Assembly (NCBI RefSeq): GCF_023151555.2
Contig: NZ_CP100425.1
Span: 682,001 to 746,000, forward strand
DNA length: 64,000 bases
Direction: 5' to 3'
Source of the DNA: Photobacterium sp. CCB-ST2H9
GTDB lineage: Bacteria > Pseudomonadota > Gammaproteobacteria > Enterobacterales > Vibrionaceae
Position numbers and translations under genes: made by a program. Shown piece after piece: positions 52,709 to 62,680 of this stretch. Below the pieces are notes generated by a model that saw nothing but the letters and a program-made list of their open reading frames with translations, was not told the DNA's origin and searched no databases. Positions within the stretch are counted from its first letter, which is position 1. The number at the start of each line of letters is the position of its first letter.

Positions 52709-53353
52709 TTATTCGTCAGCAGCGTAACCATGCTGTGCCAGACGAGCGCCATCCAGATAAGCTGCGTCATCCTGCATGACCGCCCGGCCTTCCAGGAACC
52801 ACTGACAGACCAGCGGATAAATGCGGTGTTCCTGCTGCTGTACTCGGGCCATCACTTCGTCGGCAGTATCGCCCTCGAAGATTGGGACTTTGGCTTGCAG
52901 GATGACAGGCCCGCCGTCCAGTTCTTCAGTAACGAAATGGACACTGGTACCGTGCTCGGTATCACCGGCATCCAGCGCTCGCTGGTGGGTATGCAGGCCG
53001 GTATATTTCGGCAGCAGAGACGGGTGGATGTTCAGCATCCGGCCTTCATAGTGACGGACGAATTCGCTGCTCAGGATCCGCATATAACCGGCCAAAACGA
53101 CCAGATCCGGCTGATATCCGTCGATGATTTCAGCCAGTGCCCGATCGAAAGTGTCACGATCAGCATAATCTTTCGCGGCCAGATGGGCTGTTGCAATGCC
53201 GGCATTACGGGCTCGTTCCAGACCATAAGCATCAGCTTTGTTCGAAACCACGGCAGCTATGCGGCCGTGTGTGATGACATCACTTTCACAGGCATCAATG
53301 ATAGCCTGCAAGTTCGAGCCGCTGCCGGAAATCAGGACAACAATGTTTTTCAT
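52709..53353 (-). CDS. purN: Phosphoribosylglycinamide formyltransferase 1
   Basis: GAR transformylase of purine synthesis: transfers formyl from 10-formyltetrahydrofolate to GAR. VLISGSGSNLQAIIDA N-terminus; catalytic Asn/His/Asp region in ILSSEFVRHYEGRMLNIHPSLLP and TSVHFVTEELDGGPVI. Length is 214 residues (E. coli 212). It starts three bases after the purM stop. Confidence 0.96.
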   Translation of the reverse strand: MKNIVVLISGSGSNLQAIIDACESDVITHGRIAAVVSNKADAYGLERARNAGIATAHLAAKDYADRDTFDRALAEIIDGYQPDLVVLAGYMRILSSEFVRHYEGRMLNIHPSLLPKYTGLHTHQRALDAGDTEHGTSVHFVTEELDGGPVILQAKVPIFEGDTADEVMARVQQQEHRIYPLVCQWFLEGRAVMQDDAAYLDGARLAQHGYAADE

Positions 53354-53356
53354 TGT

Positions 53357-54397
53357 TTAGTTGATCTCCACCTGGGCTTCCCCCTCGGCAGCCTGTGCAA
53401 TGGTACCCAGCAGCCAGGCGTTTTCGCCCTCAGCGTTGAGCAGTTCGACCGCTTGTGCTGCCTGAGCCTGAGGCAGAGCAATGACCAGACCAACGCCGCA
53501 GTTGAATGTGCGGTACATTTCATGGGTTTCTACGTTACCAGCCTGCTGCAGCCAGTTGAACACTGCAGGCCATTCCCAGCTTTTACCGTCGATGACCGCT
53601 TTGGTGCCTTTTGGCAGGACGCGTGGAATGTTTTCCCAGAAACCGCCGCCGGTAATGTGCGAAATTGCGTGCAGTTCGCAGCTTTCCATCAGTTTCAGAA
53701 CTGATTTGACATAAATACGGGTGGGCTCCAGCAGGTGTTCTGCCAGAGATTTGCCTTCGAGGTCTTTGCTCAAATCGGCCTGAGAGACTTCGATGATTTT
53801 ACGGATCAGTGAATAACCGTTGGAGTGAGGGCCGCTGGAAGCAACAGCAATCAGGGCATCACCTGCCTGAACTTTGGTGCCGTCGATAATTTCAGACTTT
53901 TCAACCACGCCCACACAGAATCCTGCGACATCGTAATCTTCGCCGTGGTACATGCCCGGCATTTCAGCAGTCTCGCCGCCAATCAGAGCACAACCGGCCT
54001 GTACGCAACCTTCACCAATCCCGCTGACAACACTGGCTGCGGTATCGACATCCAGTTTGCCGGTGGCGTAGTAGTCGAGGAAAAACAGCGGTTCACCACC
54101 CTGTACAATCAGGTCATTGACACACATCGCTACCAGATCGATTCCAATGGTGTCATGTTTCTTCAGATCCATCGCCAGACGCAGCTTTGTACCGACACCG
54201 TCAGTCCCGGAGACCAGCACTGGCTCTTTGTATTTGGTCGGCAGTGAGCACAAGGCACCAAAACCACCCAGACCGCCCATCACTTCAGGACGTGTCGTGC
54301 GTTTGACCACCCCTTTGATTCGATCAACCAGGGCATTCCCTGCATCAATATCGACACCTGCATCTTTGTAACTTAGAGAAGAATGATTACCGCTCAC
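53357..54397 (-). CDS. purM: Phosphoribosylformylglycinamidine cyclo-ligase (AIR synthetase)
   Basis: Closes FGAM to AIR with ATP. The sequence opens [22 protein letters not shown] and carries the [13 protein letters not shown] and [13 protein letters not shown] motifs. Length is 346 residues (E. coli 345). It leads the purMN operon; a PurR box lies 62-77 bases upstream. Divergent from upp. Confidence 0.96.
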   Translation of the reverse strand: MSGNHSSLSYKDAGVDIDAGNALVDRIKGVVKRTTRPEVMGGLGGFGALCSLPTKYKEPVLVSGTDGVGTKLRLAMDLKKHDTIGIDLVAMCVNDLIVQGGEPLFFLDYYATGKLDVDTAASVVSGIGEGCVQAGCALIGGETAEMPGMYHGEDYDVAGFCVGVVEKSEIIDGTKVQAGDALIAVASSGPHSNGYSLIRKIIEVSQADLSKDLEGKSLAEHLLEPTRIYVKSVLKLMESCELHAISHITGGGFWENIPRVLPKGTKAVIDGKSWEWPAVFNWLQQAGNVETHEMYRTFNCGVGLVIALPQAQAAQAVELLNAEGENAWLLGTIAQAAEGEAQVEIN

Positions 54398-54458
54398 AAC
54401 AGATCCTCACCGGTTAAATCGTAAAATCCGCAGTATGATAACAGTAGTCAGGACGGAA

Positions 54459-54474
54459 AGGAAAACGTTTGCGT
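54459..54474 (-). promoter_or_regulatory. PurR operator of purMN
   Basis: On the minus strand ACGCAAACGTTTTCCT matches the PurR consensus ACGCAAACGTTTTCGT in 15 of 16 positions. It lies 62-77 bases upstream of purM. PurR with hypoxanthine or guanine represses purine synthesis. Confidence 0.88.
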
Positions 54475-54545
54475 CAAATATTCCTGGTGACGGAAACCTG
54501 ACCAGGCAAGTCGCTATTTCCTACCTGTATGAGGATGGTCTAGTG

Positions 54546-54566
54546 TATAATGGATCGATTTTTTTG
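54546..54566 (+). promoter_or_regulatory. upp promoter -10 and UTP-sensitive start region
   Basis: A perfect TATAAT (54546-54551) is followed after five bases by GA, seven Ts and G (54557-54566). In E. coli the upp transcript begins GATTTTTTTTG, where UTP controls start choice and reiterative U addition. Same design here, so upp should be down-regulated by UTP. Confidence 0.78.
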
Positions 54567-54591
54567 AAACTTTGTTGTGTAGGAGTCCAAG

Positions 54592-55218
54592 ATGAAAGTC
54601 GTTGAGGTAAAACACCCGCTGGTGAAGCATAAAATTGGTCTGATGCGTGAAGGTGACATCAGCACCAAGCGTTTCCGCGAGCTGGCGACGGAAGTGGGTA
54701 GCCTGCTGACTTATGAAGCGACGTCTGACTTCGAAACAGAAACCATCACGATTGAAGGCTGGAACGGCCCGGTTCAGGTAGAACAGATCAAAGGGAAGAA
54801 AGTGACTGTTGTACCGATTCTGCGTGCAGGTCTGGGCATGATGGATGGTGTGCTGGAGCACATGCCAAGCGCCCGTATCAGTACGGTCGGTATCTATCGT
54901 GATGAAGAAACACTGGAGCCTGTCCCTTATTTCCATAAGCTAGCTTCCAACATTGATGAGCGTATGGCGCTGGTGGTTGACCCGATGCTGGCAACCGGTG
55001 GTTCTATGATTGCGACGATCGATCTGCTGAAAGAGCACGGTTGCAGCTCCATTAAGGTGCTGGTTCTGGTCGCTGCTCCTGAAGGTATCGCTGCACTGGA
55101 GAAAGCACATCCGGATGTTGAGCTGTACACCGCAGCGATTGACGAGAAGCTGAATGACAAGGGCTACATCGTTCCGGGTCTGGGTGATGCAGGTGACAAG
55201 ATCTTCGGCACCAAATAA
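54592..55218 (+). CDS. upp: Uracil phosphoribosyltransferase
   Basis: Salvages uracil to UMP with PRPP. A 208-residue protein nearly colinear with E. coli Upp: [29 protein letters not shown] and the PRPP motif [29 protein letters not shown] precedes the ATG. Its uracil supplier uraA converges from the other side, unlike E. coli where uraA follows upp on the same strand. Confidence 0.97.
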   Translation: MKVVEVKHPLVKHKIGLMREGDISTKRFRELATEVGSLLTYEATSDFETETITIEGWNGPVQVEQIKGKKVTVVPILRAGLGMMDGVLEHMPSARISTVGIYRDEETLEPVPYFHKLASNIDERMALVVDPMLATGGSMIATIDLLKEHGCSSIKVLVLVAAPEGIAALEKAHPDVELYTAAIDEKLNDKGYIVPGLGDAGDKIFGTK

Positions 55219-55232
55219 TTCATCTGATGAAT

Positions 55233-55261
55233 AAAAAAACCGGCATTGCGCCGGTTTTTTT
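55233..55261. terminator. Bidirectional terminator between upp and uraA
   Basis: Symmetric structure AAAAAAACCGGC (55233-55244), loop ATTGC, GCCGGTTTTTTT (55250-55261). Seven Ts on both strands. Confidence 0.92.
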
Positions 55262-55280
55262 GTTTCCGAAGCAAGAAAGT

Positions 55281-56537
55281 TTATGCGTCAGATGATTCTA
55301 TTTGGGCGTTGTCGACAACCTTACTTTCACCCAGATCTTTTGGCAGGACCAGGTTCAGGACAATCGCAACGATACCGCACAGGCTGACGCCCTGCAGACT
55401 GAACTCGCCAATCCCGAAGGCCATGCCGCCAATCCCGAACACCAGCGTGACAGCAACAATGACCAGGTTACGGGATTTATGCAGGTCAACCTGATTTTTG
55501 ATCAGGGTATTCAGGCCGACTGTCGCAATTGAGCCGAACAGCAGGATCATGATCCCGCCCATGACTGGGACAGGGATGGTTTGCAGTGTGGCACCCAGTT
55601 TACCGACAAAGGCCAGTATAATTGCGGTAACTGCACTCCAGGTCATGATGGCCGGATTGAAGGCTTTCGTCAGCATGACCGCACCAGTTACTTCAGAATA
55701 TGTCGTATTCGGTGGCGCACCGACCAGAGAGGCCGCAATGGTTGCTACGCCGTCGCCGGCCATGGTGCGATGCAGGCCCGGTTTTTTCAGGTAGTCTTTA
55801 CCGGTGACATTGGAAATCGCCAGCATGTCGCCGACGTGCTCAACAGCTGGTGCAATCGCAACCGGAATCATGAACAGCACGGCATTGATGTTGAATTCAG
55901 GCATGGTGAAGTTCGGCATGGCGAACCAGCTGGCTTCCTGTACCGCCGTGAAATCGACGACGCCAAAGAACAAACTGGTTCCGTAACCAGCCAGGATGCC
56001 CGCGATGATAGGGACCAGTCTGAAAATCCCATTTGCGAACACGCTGACCAGAATGGTGACCAGCAGAGAGATGCAGGCAATCCACAGCGCGGCATCACCG
56101 TTGACGATCTGGATTGAACCGTCACCGCTTTTTCCCAGGGCCATATTCACTGCGGCTGGCGCCAGGCCAAGACCAATCACCATGATGACCGGACCAACCA
56201 CGACTGGAGGCAACAACTTATGGATGATGCCAACACCGCGAACTTTGATGATTGTGGCCATCAGCAGGTAAACTACACCGGCCATCATCAGACCACCGAG
56301 CGTTGCGGGAATACCCCAGGCTTGCACACCGTAAAGAATGGGAGCGATAAAAGCAAAAGAGGAGGCAAGGAAGATAGGAACGCTGCGTTTCGTGATGACT
56401 TGAAAAAGAAGAGTACCAATACCGGCACCAAAGAGGGCAACATTGGGGTCCAGACCGGTTAACAGCGGGACCAGAACCAGAGCGCCAAATGCTACAAACA
56501 GCATTTGTACCCCTTGTAATATCTGCATCATTGTCAC
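55281..56537 (-). CDS. uraA: Uracil:proton symporter
   Basis: NCS2/NAT family transporter of 418 residues with fourteen hydrophobic segments. NAT signature region: VEHVGDMLAISNVTGKDY and GDGVATIAASLVGAPPNTTYSE. It imports uracil for Upp. The promoter region contains a PurR-like site. It converges with upp across a shared terminator. Confidence 0.93.
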   Translation of the reverse strand: MTMMQILQGVQMLFVAFGALVLVPLLTGLDPNVALFGAGIGTLLFQVITKRSVPIFLASSFAFIAPILYGVQAWGIPATLGGLMMAGVVYLLMATIIKVRGVGIIHKLLPPVVVGPVIMVIGLGLAPAAVNMALGKSGDGSIQIVNGDAALWIACISLLVTILVSVFANGIFRLVPIIAGILAGYGTSLFFGVVDFTAVQEASWFAMPNFTMPEFNINAVLFMIPVAIAPAVEHVGDMLAISNVTGKDYLKKPGLHRTMAGDGVATIAASLVGAPPNTTYSEVTGAVMLTKAFNPAIMTWSAVTAIILAFVGKLGATLQTIPVPVMGGIMILLFGSIATVGLNTLIKNQVDLHKSRNLVIVAVTLVFGIGGMAFGIGEFSLQGVSLCGIVAIVLNLVLPKDLGESKVVDNAQIESSDA

Positions 56538-56579
56538 AATTCTCCCTTGGTATAAAAAAATCGCGCAATGCTAGCACAA

Positions 56580-56595
56580 GAGCAAACGTTTCCCC
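56580..56595 (-). promoter_or_regulatory. PurR-like site upstream of uraA
   Basis: It contains GCAAACGTTT, the complete PurR core, but the flanks match less (about 11 of 16 positions). Located 43-58 bases before the uraA start. Confidence 0.5.
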
Positions 56596-56785
56596 AGTGT
56601 TCCGGCACATTAATTTATGATCTTGTCATTGATGGCGCAGGGCGTGTGAATTCACCCGAACAAGCTGCGATTTTCTGCTGTGTTTCAGGAGACAAAATTC
56701 GCTTTGGTTTGAAGCGGCTGCTGGCAGACATGCCGTTTTTTGTTCAGAACGCCAACGTCTGCCCGTTTTTGGTATTTTTTTATGG

Positions 56786-56801
56786 CAAATAACGTTATTT
56801 G
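56786..56801. promoter_or_regulatory. Perfect 16-bp palindrome upstream of the DUF2066 gene
   Basis: CAAATAACGTTATTTG reads identically on both strands. It ends 13 bases before a TATAGT -10-like element, so it covers the -35 position and is well placed as a repressor or activator site. I do not recognise the regulator. Confidence 0.55.
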
Positions 56802-56927
56802 TCTGAGCCTGAGGTATAGTTAGGCCTGTCAGCGAGTCTGGCCATGGAATGGCAGGCTGCGATGGATAAAAACGAATTACGGGATGTCTGACATCCTTGG
56901 CTAACACTGAAATTCTACGAGTGATTT

Positions 56928-58109
56928 ATGTGGCGTTTTGCTTTTTTCTTTGGAGCGCTGATGGCGTTGCCGCTTCAGGCTGCAACGGTTGAAACTTTAT
57001 ATCAGGCGCAGGTTTCCCTGCCGGATACAGACAGCCAGACGGCTCAGACTGCAAGAGCAACAGCTTTACAGCAGGTGCTGGTGAAGGTCTCAGGTCAGAG
57101 CAATATTTCCGACAATGAAGTGATTCAGAAAGCACTGGAAAATAACAGCGCTTACGTCAGTCAATTGGGCCGCGGCAGCGTGAATGGCCAGCCGATGCTG
57201 GATGTCAGCTTCGACCGCGAGAAAATCCGTACGCTGCTGACTCAGGCGAATGCGACCTTCTGGTCAGAACAGCGTCCGACCATTCTGGTCTGGCTGATTG
57301 AGGACAAGAGCCGTGATCGCACAATTGTGTTCGATCAGTCCGGGAATGCACTGCAAAGTCCCCTGAATCAGGCGGCTGCACTGCGGGGCTTGCCACTATT
57401 GCTGCCGATTGGAGATTTTGAAGATGTGACGGCAATCAGTGTACCGGATCTCTGGGGCGGATTTGCACAGCCAATTGCGAAGGCGAGTTCCCGTTACCAG
57501 CCTGATGCTGTGATGGTTGTTCGCGTGAAGGGCAGTGGTGAGAAAACACAGCTCAACTGGCAGCTGTTCCCGGATTCTCCGGCAGCGATGCTGGACGGGA
57601 AAGCAGAGCCGGTTGAGGGGCGTATCAGCGGCCCGGCGGCAATCCAGGAGATGATGAATACGGTGGCCGATAATCTGGCTGCGCGGTATGCCATTCAGCT
57701 GGGTGGGGCAACTGAGGGTGGATTTGCGATTGAAGTGGCAAATATCCGTCATGTCGAAGATTTCTTCCAGCTGGAATCGTTGCTGAAAGCGATGAGCTCA
57801 GTGGCTGAAGTGAACGCGACCCATCTGCAGGGCGACCGGGTTCGTTTTTCAATCCGGTTGCTGAGTAACGAGCAGGCGTTTGCCCGTGAGCTGAGTATGG
57901 AACCTCGTCTTCAGTCGCAGCCGGTGACTTCTTTGGTGCGTGAGATGCCAGCAGAGGGTTCATCACCCGGTGCAGCACCCGAAGGTATCATTGTTCCGAC
58001 ATCCCGTGAGGGTTCGGCCTCTGAGCCGCTGCCTCAGCTCGATGTGTCTGCCACCCGCAGTTCAGTGGCATCCGGAATCAGCCAGTATTACTGGAATCCC
58101 AATGCCTGA
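56928..58109 (+). CDS. DUF2066 family exported protein
   Basis: A 393-residue protein with a signal peptide (about 1-18, MALPLQA/ATV) and no further membrane segment, so periplasmic. N-terminal part ARATALQQVLVKVSGQSNI is the DUF2066 hallmark. Function unknown. The C-terminal 60 residues are Ser/Pro/Glu-rich and probably flexible. The sequence ends ISQYYWNPNA. It is a single gene ahead of a strong terminator. Confidence 0.8.
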   Translation: MWRFAFFFGALMALPLQAATVETLYQAQVSLPDTDSQTAQTARATALQQVLVKVSGQSNISDNEVIQKALENNSAYVSQLGRGSVNGQPMLDVSFDREKIRTLLTQANATFWSEQRPTILVWLIEDKSRDRTIVFDQSGNALQSPLNQAAALRGLPLLLPIGDFEDVTAISVPDLWGGFAQPIAKASSRYQPDAVMVVRVKGSGEKTQLNWQLFPDSPAAMLDGKAEPVEGRISGPAAIQEMMNTVADNLAARYAIQLGGATEGGFAIEVANIRHVEDFFQLESLLKAMSSVAEVNATHLQGDRVRFSIRLLSNEQAFARELSMEPRLQSQPVTSLVREMPAEGSSPGAAPEGIIVPTSREGSASEPLPQLDVSATRSSVASGISQYYWNPNA

Positions 58110-58133
58110 ACGCAGACAGCAGTTAAATGATTG

Positions 58134-58171
58134 AAAAAAGAACCCCGGCAAGACAGCCGGGGTTCTTTTTT
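58134..58171. terminator. Strong bidirectional terminator after the DUF2066 gene
   Basis: Perfect 16-bp stem (58134-58149 with 58156-58171, loop AAGACA), A-run on the left and T-run on the right. It serves both the DUF2066 gene on + and the DUF2069 gene on -. Confidence 0.93.
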
Positions 58172-58183
58172 ACTTAACGACAA

Positions 58184-58609
58184 TTATTTATCGCCGTGAG
58201 CTTCGCGCTCTTCACGTTCGACCTGAGACAGTTTCTTCAGCTTGTTGCCGAGTTCCCGTCCGCGTGCCCGGGCAAACAGAATGTTGCCGAAGAAAGCAGC
58301 AATGGTCAGTCCCAGTTCGACCAGAGCCAGCCAGCGCTCACCGCCATCGACCCACAACAGAGTCAGGGCATGAAGGAAGTAAAACATCAGGATGAAGTTG
58401 GCCCAGGCGTGCGTGTAAGGTTTCCCCTCCAGAATTCCTTTCATCGGCAACAGCAAGGGCAGTATCCACATCCCGGCAACAACATAGTTGTTCAGGTGCG
58501 GGTGCGGGGAAATCACGCTTTGCCAGAGTGCAACCCATAGCAGCAGTGACAGGTTCGCGGTCAGCGCAAAGTAGCGCAGATTCTGGGTCGAGGGGCTCAT
58601 TGGTTTCAT
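58184..58609 (-). CDS. DUF2069 inner-membrane protein
   Basis: A 141-residue protein with four hydrophobic segments (about 12-30, 42-55, 70-88, 95-112) and a charged C-terminal tail (LSQVEREEREAHGDK). It matches DUF2069 as I remember it. The ATG at 58609 has AGGA seven bases upstream; the frame extends 39 bases further without family features. Last in the run arsC-wrbA-DUF2069. Function unknown. Confidence 0.8.
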   Translation of the reverse strand: MKPMSPSTQNLRYFALTANLSLLLWVALWQSVISPHPHLNNYVVAGMWILPLLLPMKGILEGKPYTHAWANFILMFYFLHALTLLWVDGGERWLALVELGLTIAAFFGNILFARARGRELGNKLKKLSQVEREEREAHGDK

Positions 58610-58648
58610 GATCAAATCCTTTCGCTGCGATTTCACGCAGGACGTCAC

Positions 58649-59571
<923 letters not shown>

Positions 59572-59715
59572 AGTTTCTCCTGAGAGCATCAGAATGGTCA
59601 TGCCCGCCGGATTCGGCGGGCTAAATGACTGATATTGTAGTGGACTGTCCGGCAACAGGAAAAGAGAATCCCCTGAGTCTGTTAGCCGGATCTGCTTTGT
59701 GAGGGTCTGACGGGG

Positions 59716-61197
59716 CTACAAATCGGCAAATCGGGCCCGCGCCAGGCGTAACTGGTCGATACGGGCATCGTATCGGGCCTGATCCAGTGAGCCGACTTCC
59801 ACGATCTGGCTGGCCTGAATGTAGTTCTGGATTGCTTTTTCCCAGTCGCCGCGGAGGGCCATCACTTCGGCCCGTGCAGCCAGCTCACCATCCCGGCGGC
59901 CAGTTCCGGCATAGGCTTCGGCCAGCATGTTCCAGCCGTTGATATCATCAGGGTTGTCGTAGGTAAATCGGCTGAGTAATGTCAGACAATCTTTTGCCCG
60001 CCCGGCTTTCAGAAGTGTATGCGCCAGATTCAGCCTCAGCACTGCATTGGCGGGGTTGGATTTCAGTGCATGTTGCAGTCGGTTGATGGCATTGTCGTAG
60101 CGTTTCAGGAACAGATCCAGGTCGGTTGCTGAATCGATGAAGAAACGGTTGCCGGGTTCTGCTTTGAGCAAAGGCATCAGCAATGCTTCTGCTTCTTTGT
60201 ATTTGCCGCTGTCCATCAGTACCAGCGCTTTTCCGTAGTCGACGGCCATTTTTTCGGCCCCATGGGCTTTTTTGTCTTTGCGTTCAAACCAGTCCAGCGC
60301 ATTCCGGCTGTCGAGGTTAGCATAGCGTGCAATCACTCTGGCCTGTGCCAGCAGATAGTTTTCGGAAATCTGAACGCGGTGCGGCGGATATTGCGCAGCA
60401 CGGTTGCGGGTATCTGCGATACGGGATTCCGGCAGCGGGTGAGTCAGCAGCATGGCAGGCGGGGTGCTGGCATAGCGGTACTGATCGGCCAGACGACCAA
60501 AAAAGGTTGGCATAGCCTGAACGTCGAAACCCGATTTTGCCAGAGTCGCGATACCAATCCGGTCAGCTTCCATTTCATTGCTGCGGGTATAGTTGATCTG
60601 CCCCTGCACCGAAGCCGCTGTGGTGGCCTGGATGGCTGCAATACCGGCCTCCGGTGAGGCAATGGCTAACATCAGGGAGCCAATCAGTGCGGCCATCGTC
60701 GCCGGTGATTTCTTCGCCTGATCTTCCATGCTCCGTGCCAGATGGCGCTGGGTGATGTGGGCGATTTCGTGTGCCATGACCGAAGCCAGTTCACTCTCAC
60801 TCTGGGCATGAAGGAAAAGACCGGAGTGCAGGGCGACGTGGCCGCCAAAGAAAGCAAAGGCGTTCACTTCGCGGTTCTGGATCAGGAAAAACTCAAAGGG
60901 GGTGCGTACATCCTGTGCATTGGCAACCAGCTTATGCCCCAGATCCTGCACGTATTCAGAGAGCAGCGGGTCATTGATAATCGGCTTGCTGGCCCGCAGC
61001 ATGCGCATGTAGGCATCGCCGTATTCCAGTTCTTTTTCGATGGTCAGTGTTGAGGCCGCAGTGGTTCCGATCTCAGGAAGATCTTCCGGAGACGCTTCTG
61101 CCTGAGTTATTGTCGGGGCTGAACTCAGCAGTGCACAGAGCAGCAGGCAAACTGGCTTTTTGGTCAATCGAAGCATAGAAATGATGGTCGCCTTCAT
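59716..61197 (-). CDS. bepA: Outer-membrane protein quality-control metalloprotease BepA
   Basis: M48 zinc protease and chaperone in the periplasm that acts on stalled BAM substrates and LptD. Signal peptide to about residue 33; zinc motif HEIAH at 143-147 with the third ligand in NEMEADRIG; C-terminal TPR repeats from about 310. Length is 493 residues (E. coli 487). The start is uncertain: ATG 61197 or ATG 61176, neither with a strong site. It belongs functionally with bamA (4079). Confidence 0.92.
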   Translation of the reverse strand: MKATIISMLRLTKKPVCLLLCALLSSAPTITQAEASPEDLPEIGTTAASTLTIEKELEYGDAYMRMLRASKPIINDPLLSEYVQDLGHKLVANAQDVRTPFEFFLIQNREVNAFAFFGGHVALHSGLFLHAQSESELASVMAHEIAHITQRHLARSMEDQAKKSPATMAALIGSLMLAIASPEAGIAAIQATTAASVQGQINYTRSNEMEADRIGIATLAKSGFDVQAMPTFFGRLADQYRYASTPPAMLLTHPLPESRIADTRNRAAQYPPHRVQISENYLLAQARVIARYANLDSRNALDWFERKDKKAHGAEKMAVDYGKALVLMDSGKYKEAEALLMPLLKAEPGNRFFIDSATDLDLFLKRYDNAINRLQHALKSNPANAVLRLNLAHTLLKAGRAKDCLTLLSRFTYDNPDDINGWNMLAEAYAGTGRRDGELAARAEVMALRGDWEKAIQNYIQASQIVEVGSLDQARYDARIDQLRLARARFADL

Positions 61198-61350
61198 TAC
61201 AGGTTGTTGTTATTTCGATTATGAAGCCGATAGCAGTCAAATAATCGATGTATTAACTGATATGACAACAAAATATCCAGGCTGTTTCTTTCTTGTCGCC
61301 ATCATGTTATTTACAATAACCTGTTGGATAATAACCGCCAGTGCACAAGA

Positions 61351-61578
61351 ATGGAAATACCCAAGCTGGATTTAACTGATGCCCGCTGTCCGCTGGCGTT
61401 ACTGATTGCGAAACGGGCTTGCCATGGACTGGATGTCGGATACTCCCTGGACATTCATGTTTGTGACACGGGCGCCCGGCAGGATATACCCCGCTATCTG
61501 CGGCATCAGGGCTTTGACGTCCGGGTGCAGTCAGATGACCCACAATTACTTGTGATTACCGTTACTAAAAGGTTGTGA
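61351..61578 (+). CDS. TusA-family sulfur-carrier-like protein with altered motif
   Basis: A 75-residue protein (MEIPKLDLTDARCPLALLIA) of the TusA/SirA fold. The usual active motif CPxP is CPLA here: Cys13 and Pro14 are kept but the second proline is Ala16. A second cysteine lies in DIHVCDTG. It may hold sulfur or have lost transferase function. It starts divergently from bepA and ends seven bases before perM. The start is ATG 61351; the ribosome binding site is weak. Confidence 0.72.
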   Translation: MEIPKLDLTDARCPLALLIAKRACHGLDVGYSLDIHVCDTGARQDIPRYLRHQGFDVRVQSDDPQLLVITVTKRL

Positions 61579-61585
61579 CGCTTTT

Positions 61586-62653
61586 ATGCTGGAAATGATA
61601 AGTCGCTGGTATCAGCGCAGGTTTTCTGACCCTCACGCGGTCAGTCTGGTGGCGATTCTCTTGGTGGGCTTCATCACCATTTATTTTTTCGGCAACCTGA
61701 TCGCGCCTTTGCTGGTCGCTATCGTACTGGCTTATTTACTTGAGTGGCCGGTCATGTATCTGACCCGGCTCCGGGTTCCCCGTACCTTAGCGGTTACGCT
61801 GGTCCTGTTGCTGTTTACCAGTCTGATGGTAATGGCGGTCTTTGGCCTGATCCCGATGATCTGGCATCAGATCAGCAATCTGCTTTCAGATGTTCCCAGC
61901 ATGTTTAATGATCTGCAGCGTTATGTCTCCAGCCTGCCAGAACGATATCCTGAACTGGTTCAGCCGGAGCAGATCACCACAGTGATGAACAGTATGCGAA
62001 CCAAAGTGCTGGGGATGGGGGAAACCGCTCTGAAAGGTTCGGTGGCCTCGTTGCTGAGCCTGGCGACGCTGGCAGTCTATTTGATTTTGGTGCCGCTGCT
62101 GGTCTTCTTCCTGCTGAAAGATAAAGATGAAATGCTCAGTACACTGGGCCGGCTGTTACCGAGAAACCGTCGTCTCGCCAGTAAAGTCGGCGAGGAGATG
62201 AACGAGCAAATCTCAAACTATATTCGCGGTAAAGTCACGGAAATCATTATCGTCGGTGTTGCCAGCTATATTACCTTTGCTCTGCTTGACCTGCGTTACT
62301 CTCTGCTGCTGGCGGTATTGGTGGGGCTTTCCGTTCTGATCCCTTATATCGGTGCTGCGGCCGTGACGGTGCCTGTTGCCATGGTTGGTTTGTTTCAGTG
62401 GGGGCTGACACCGGATTTCTGGTGGCTGCTGGTGGCGTACGGCATTATTCAGGCACTGGACGGGAATGTCCTGGTTCCGGTGCTGTTTTCAGAAGCGGTG
62501 AACCTCCATCCGGTCGCGATTATTGTATCGGTACTGGTTTTTGGTGGCTTATGGGGTTTCTGGGGTGTCTTTTTCGCGATCCCATTGGCTACACTGGTAA
62601 AAGCGGTCTGGCATGCTCTGCCAGCCACTGACCATGCTGAAGATACGCCATAA
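61586..62653 (+). CDS. perM: AI-2E family permease PerM
   Basis: A 355-residue inner-membrane protein with about eight hydrophobic segments. It carries the family feature PLLVFFLLKDKDEM and the conserved VPYIGA-like LIPYIGAAAVTVP. E. coli perM lies beside bepA. It starts seven bases after the TusA-like stop. Transported substrate unsure. Confidence 0.88.
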   Translation: MLEMISRWYQRRFSDPHAVSLVAILLVGFITIYFFGNLIAPLLVAIVLAYLLEWPVMYLTRLRVPRTLAVTLVLLLFTSLMVMAVFGLIPMIWHQISNLLSDVPSMFNDLQRYVSSLPERYPELVQPEQITTVMNSMRTKVLGMGETALKGSVASLLSLATLAVYLILVPLLVFFLLKDKDEMLSTLGRLLPRNRRLASKVGEEMNEQISNYIRGKVTEIIIVGVASYITFALLDLRYSLLLAVLVGLSVLIPYIGAAAVTVPVAMVGLFQWGLTPDFWWLLVAYGIIQALDGNVLVPVLFSEAVNLHPVAIIVSVLVFGGLWGFWGVFFAIPLATLVKAVWHALPATDHAEDTP

Positions 62654-62680
62654 CTGACGATTAAATCACGGGAGGGGAGC

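Larger units (their letters stand above)
56538..56927. other. uraA-DUF2066 divergent spacer
   Basis: 390 bases without a convincing gene; an open frame of 74 codons on + (56568-56792) lacks a ribosome binding site and family features. It holds a PurR-like site (56580-56595), a perfect 16-bp palindrome (56786-56801) and a -10-like TATAGT (56815-56820). Confidence 0.6.

Noticed and set aside
56568..56792. 74-codon open frame between uraA and the DUF2066 gene
   Set aside because: No ribosome binding site, no family resemblance, and it overlaps probable operators.
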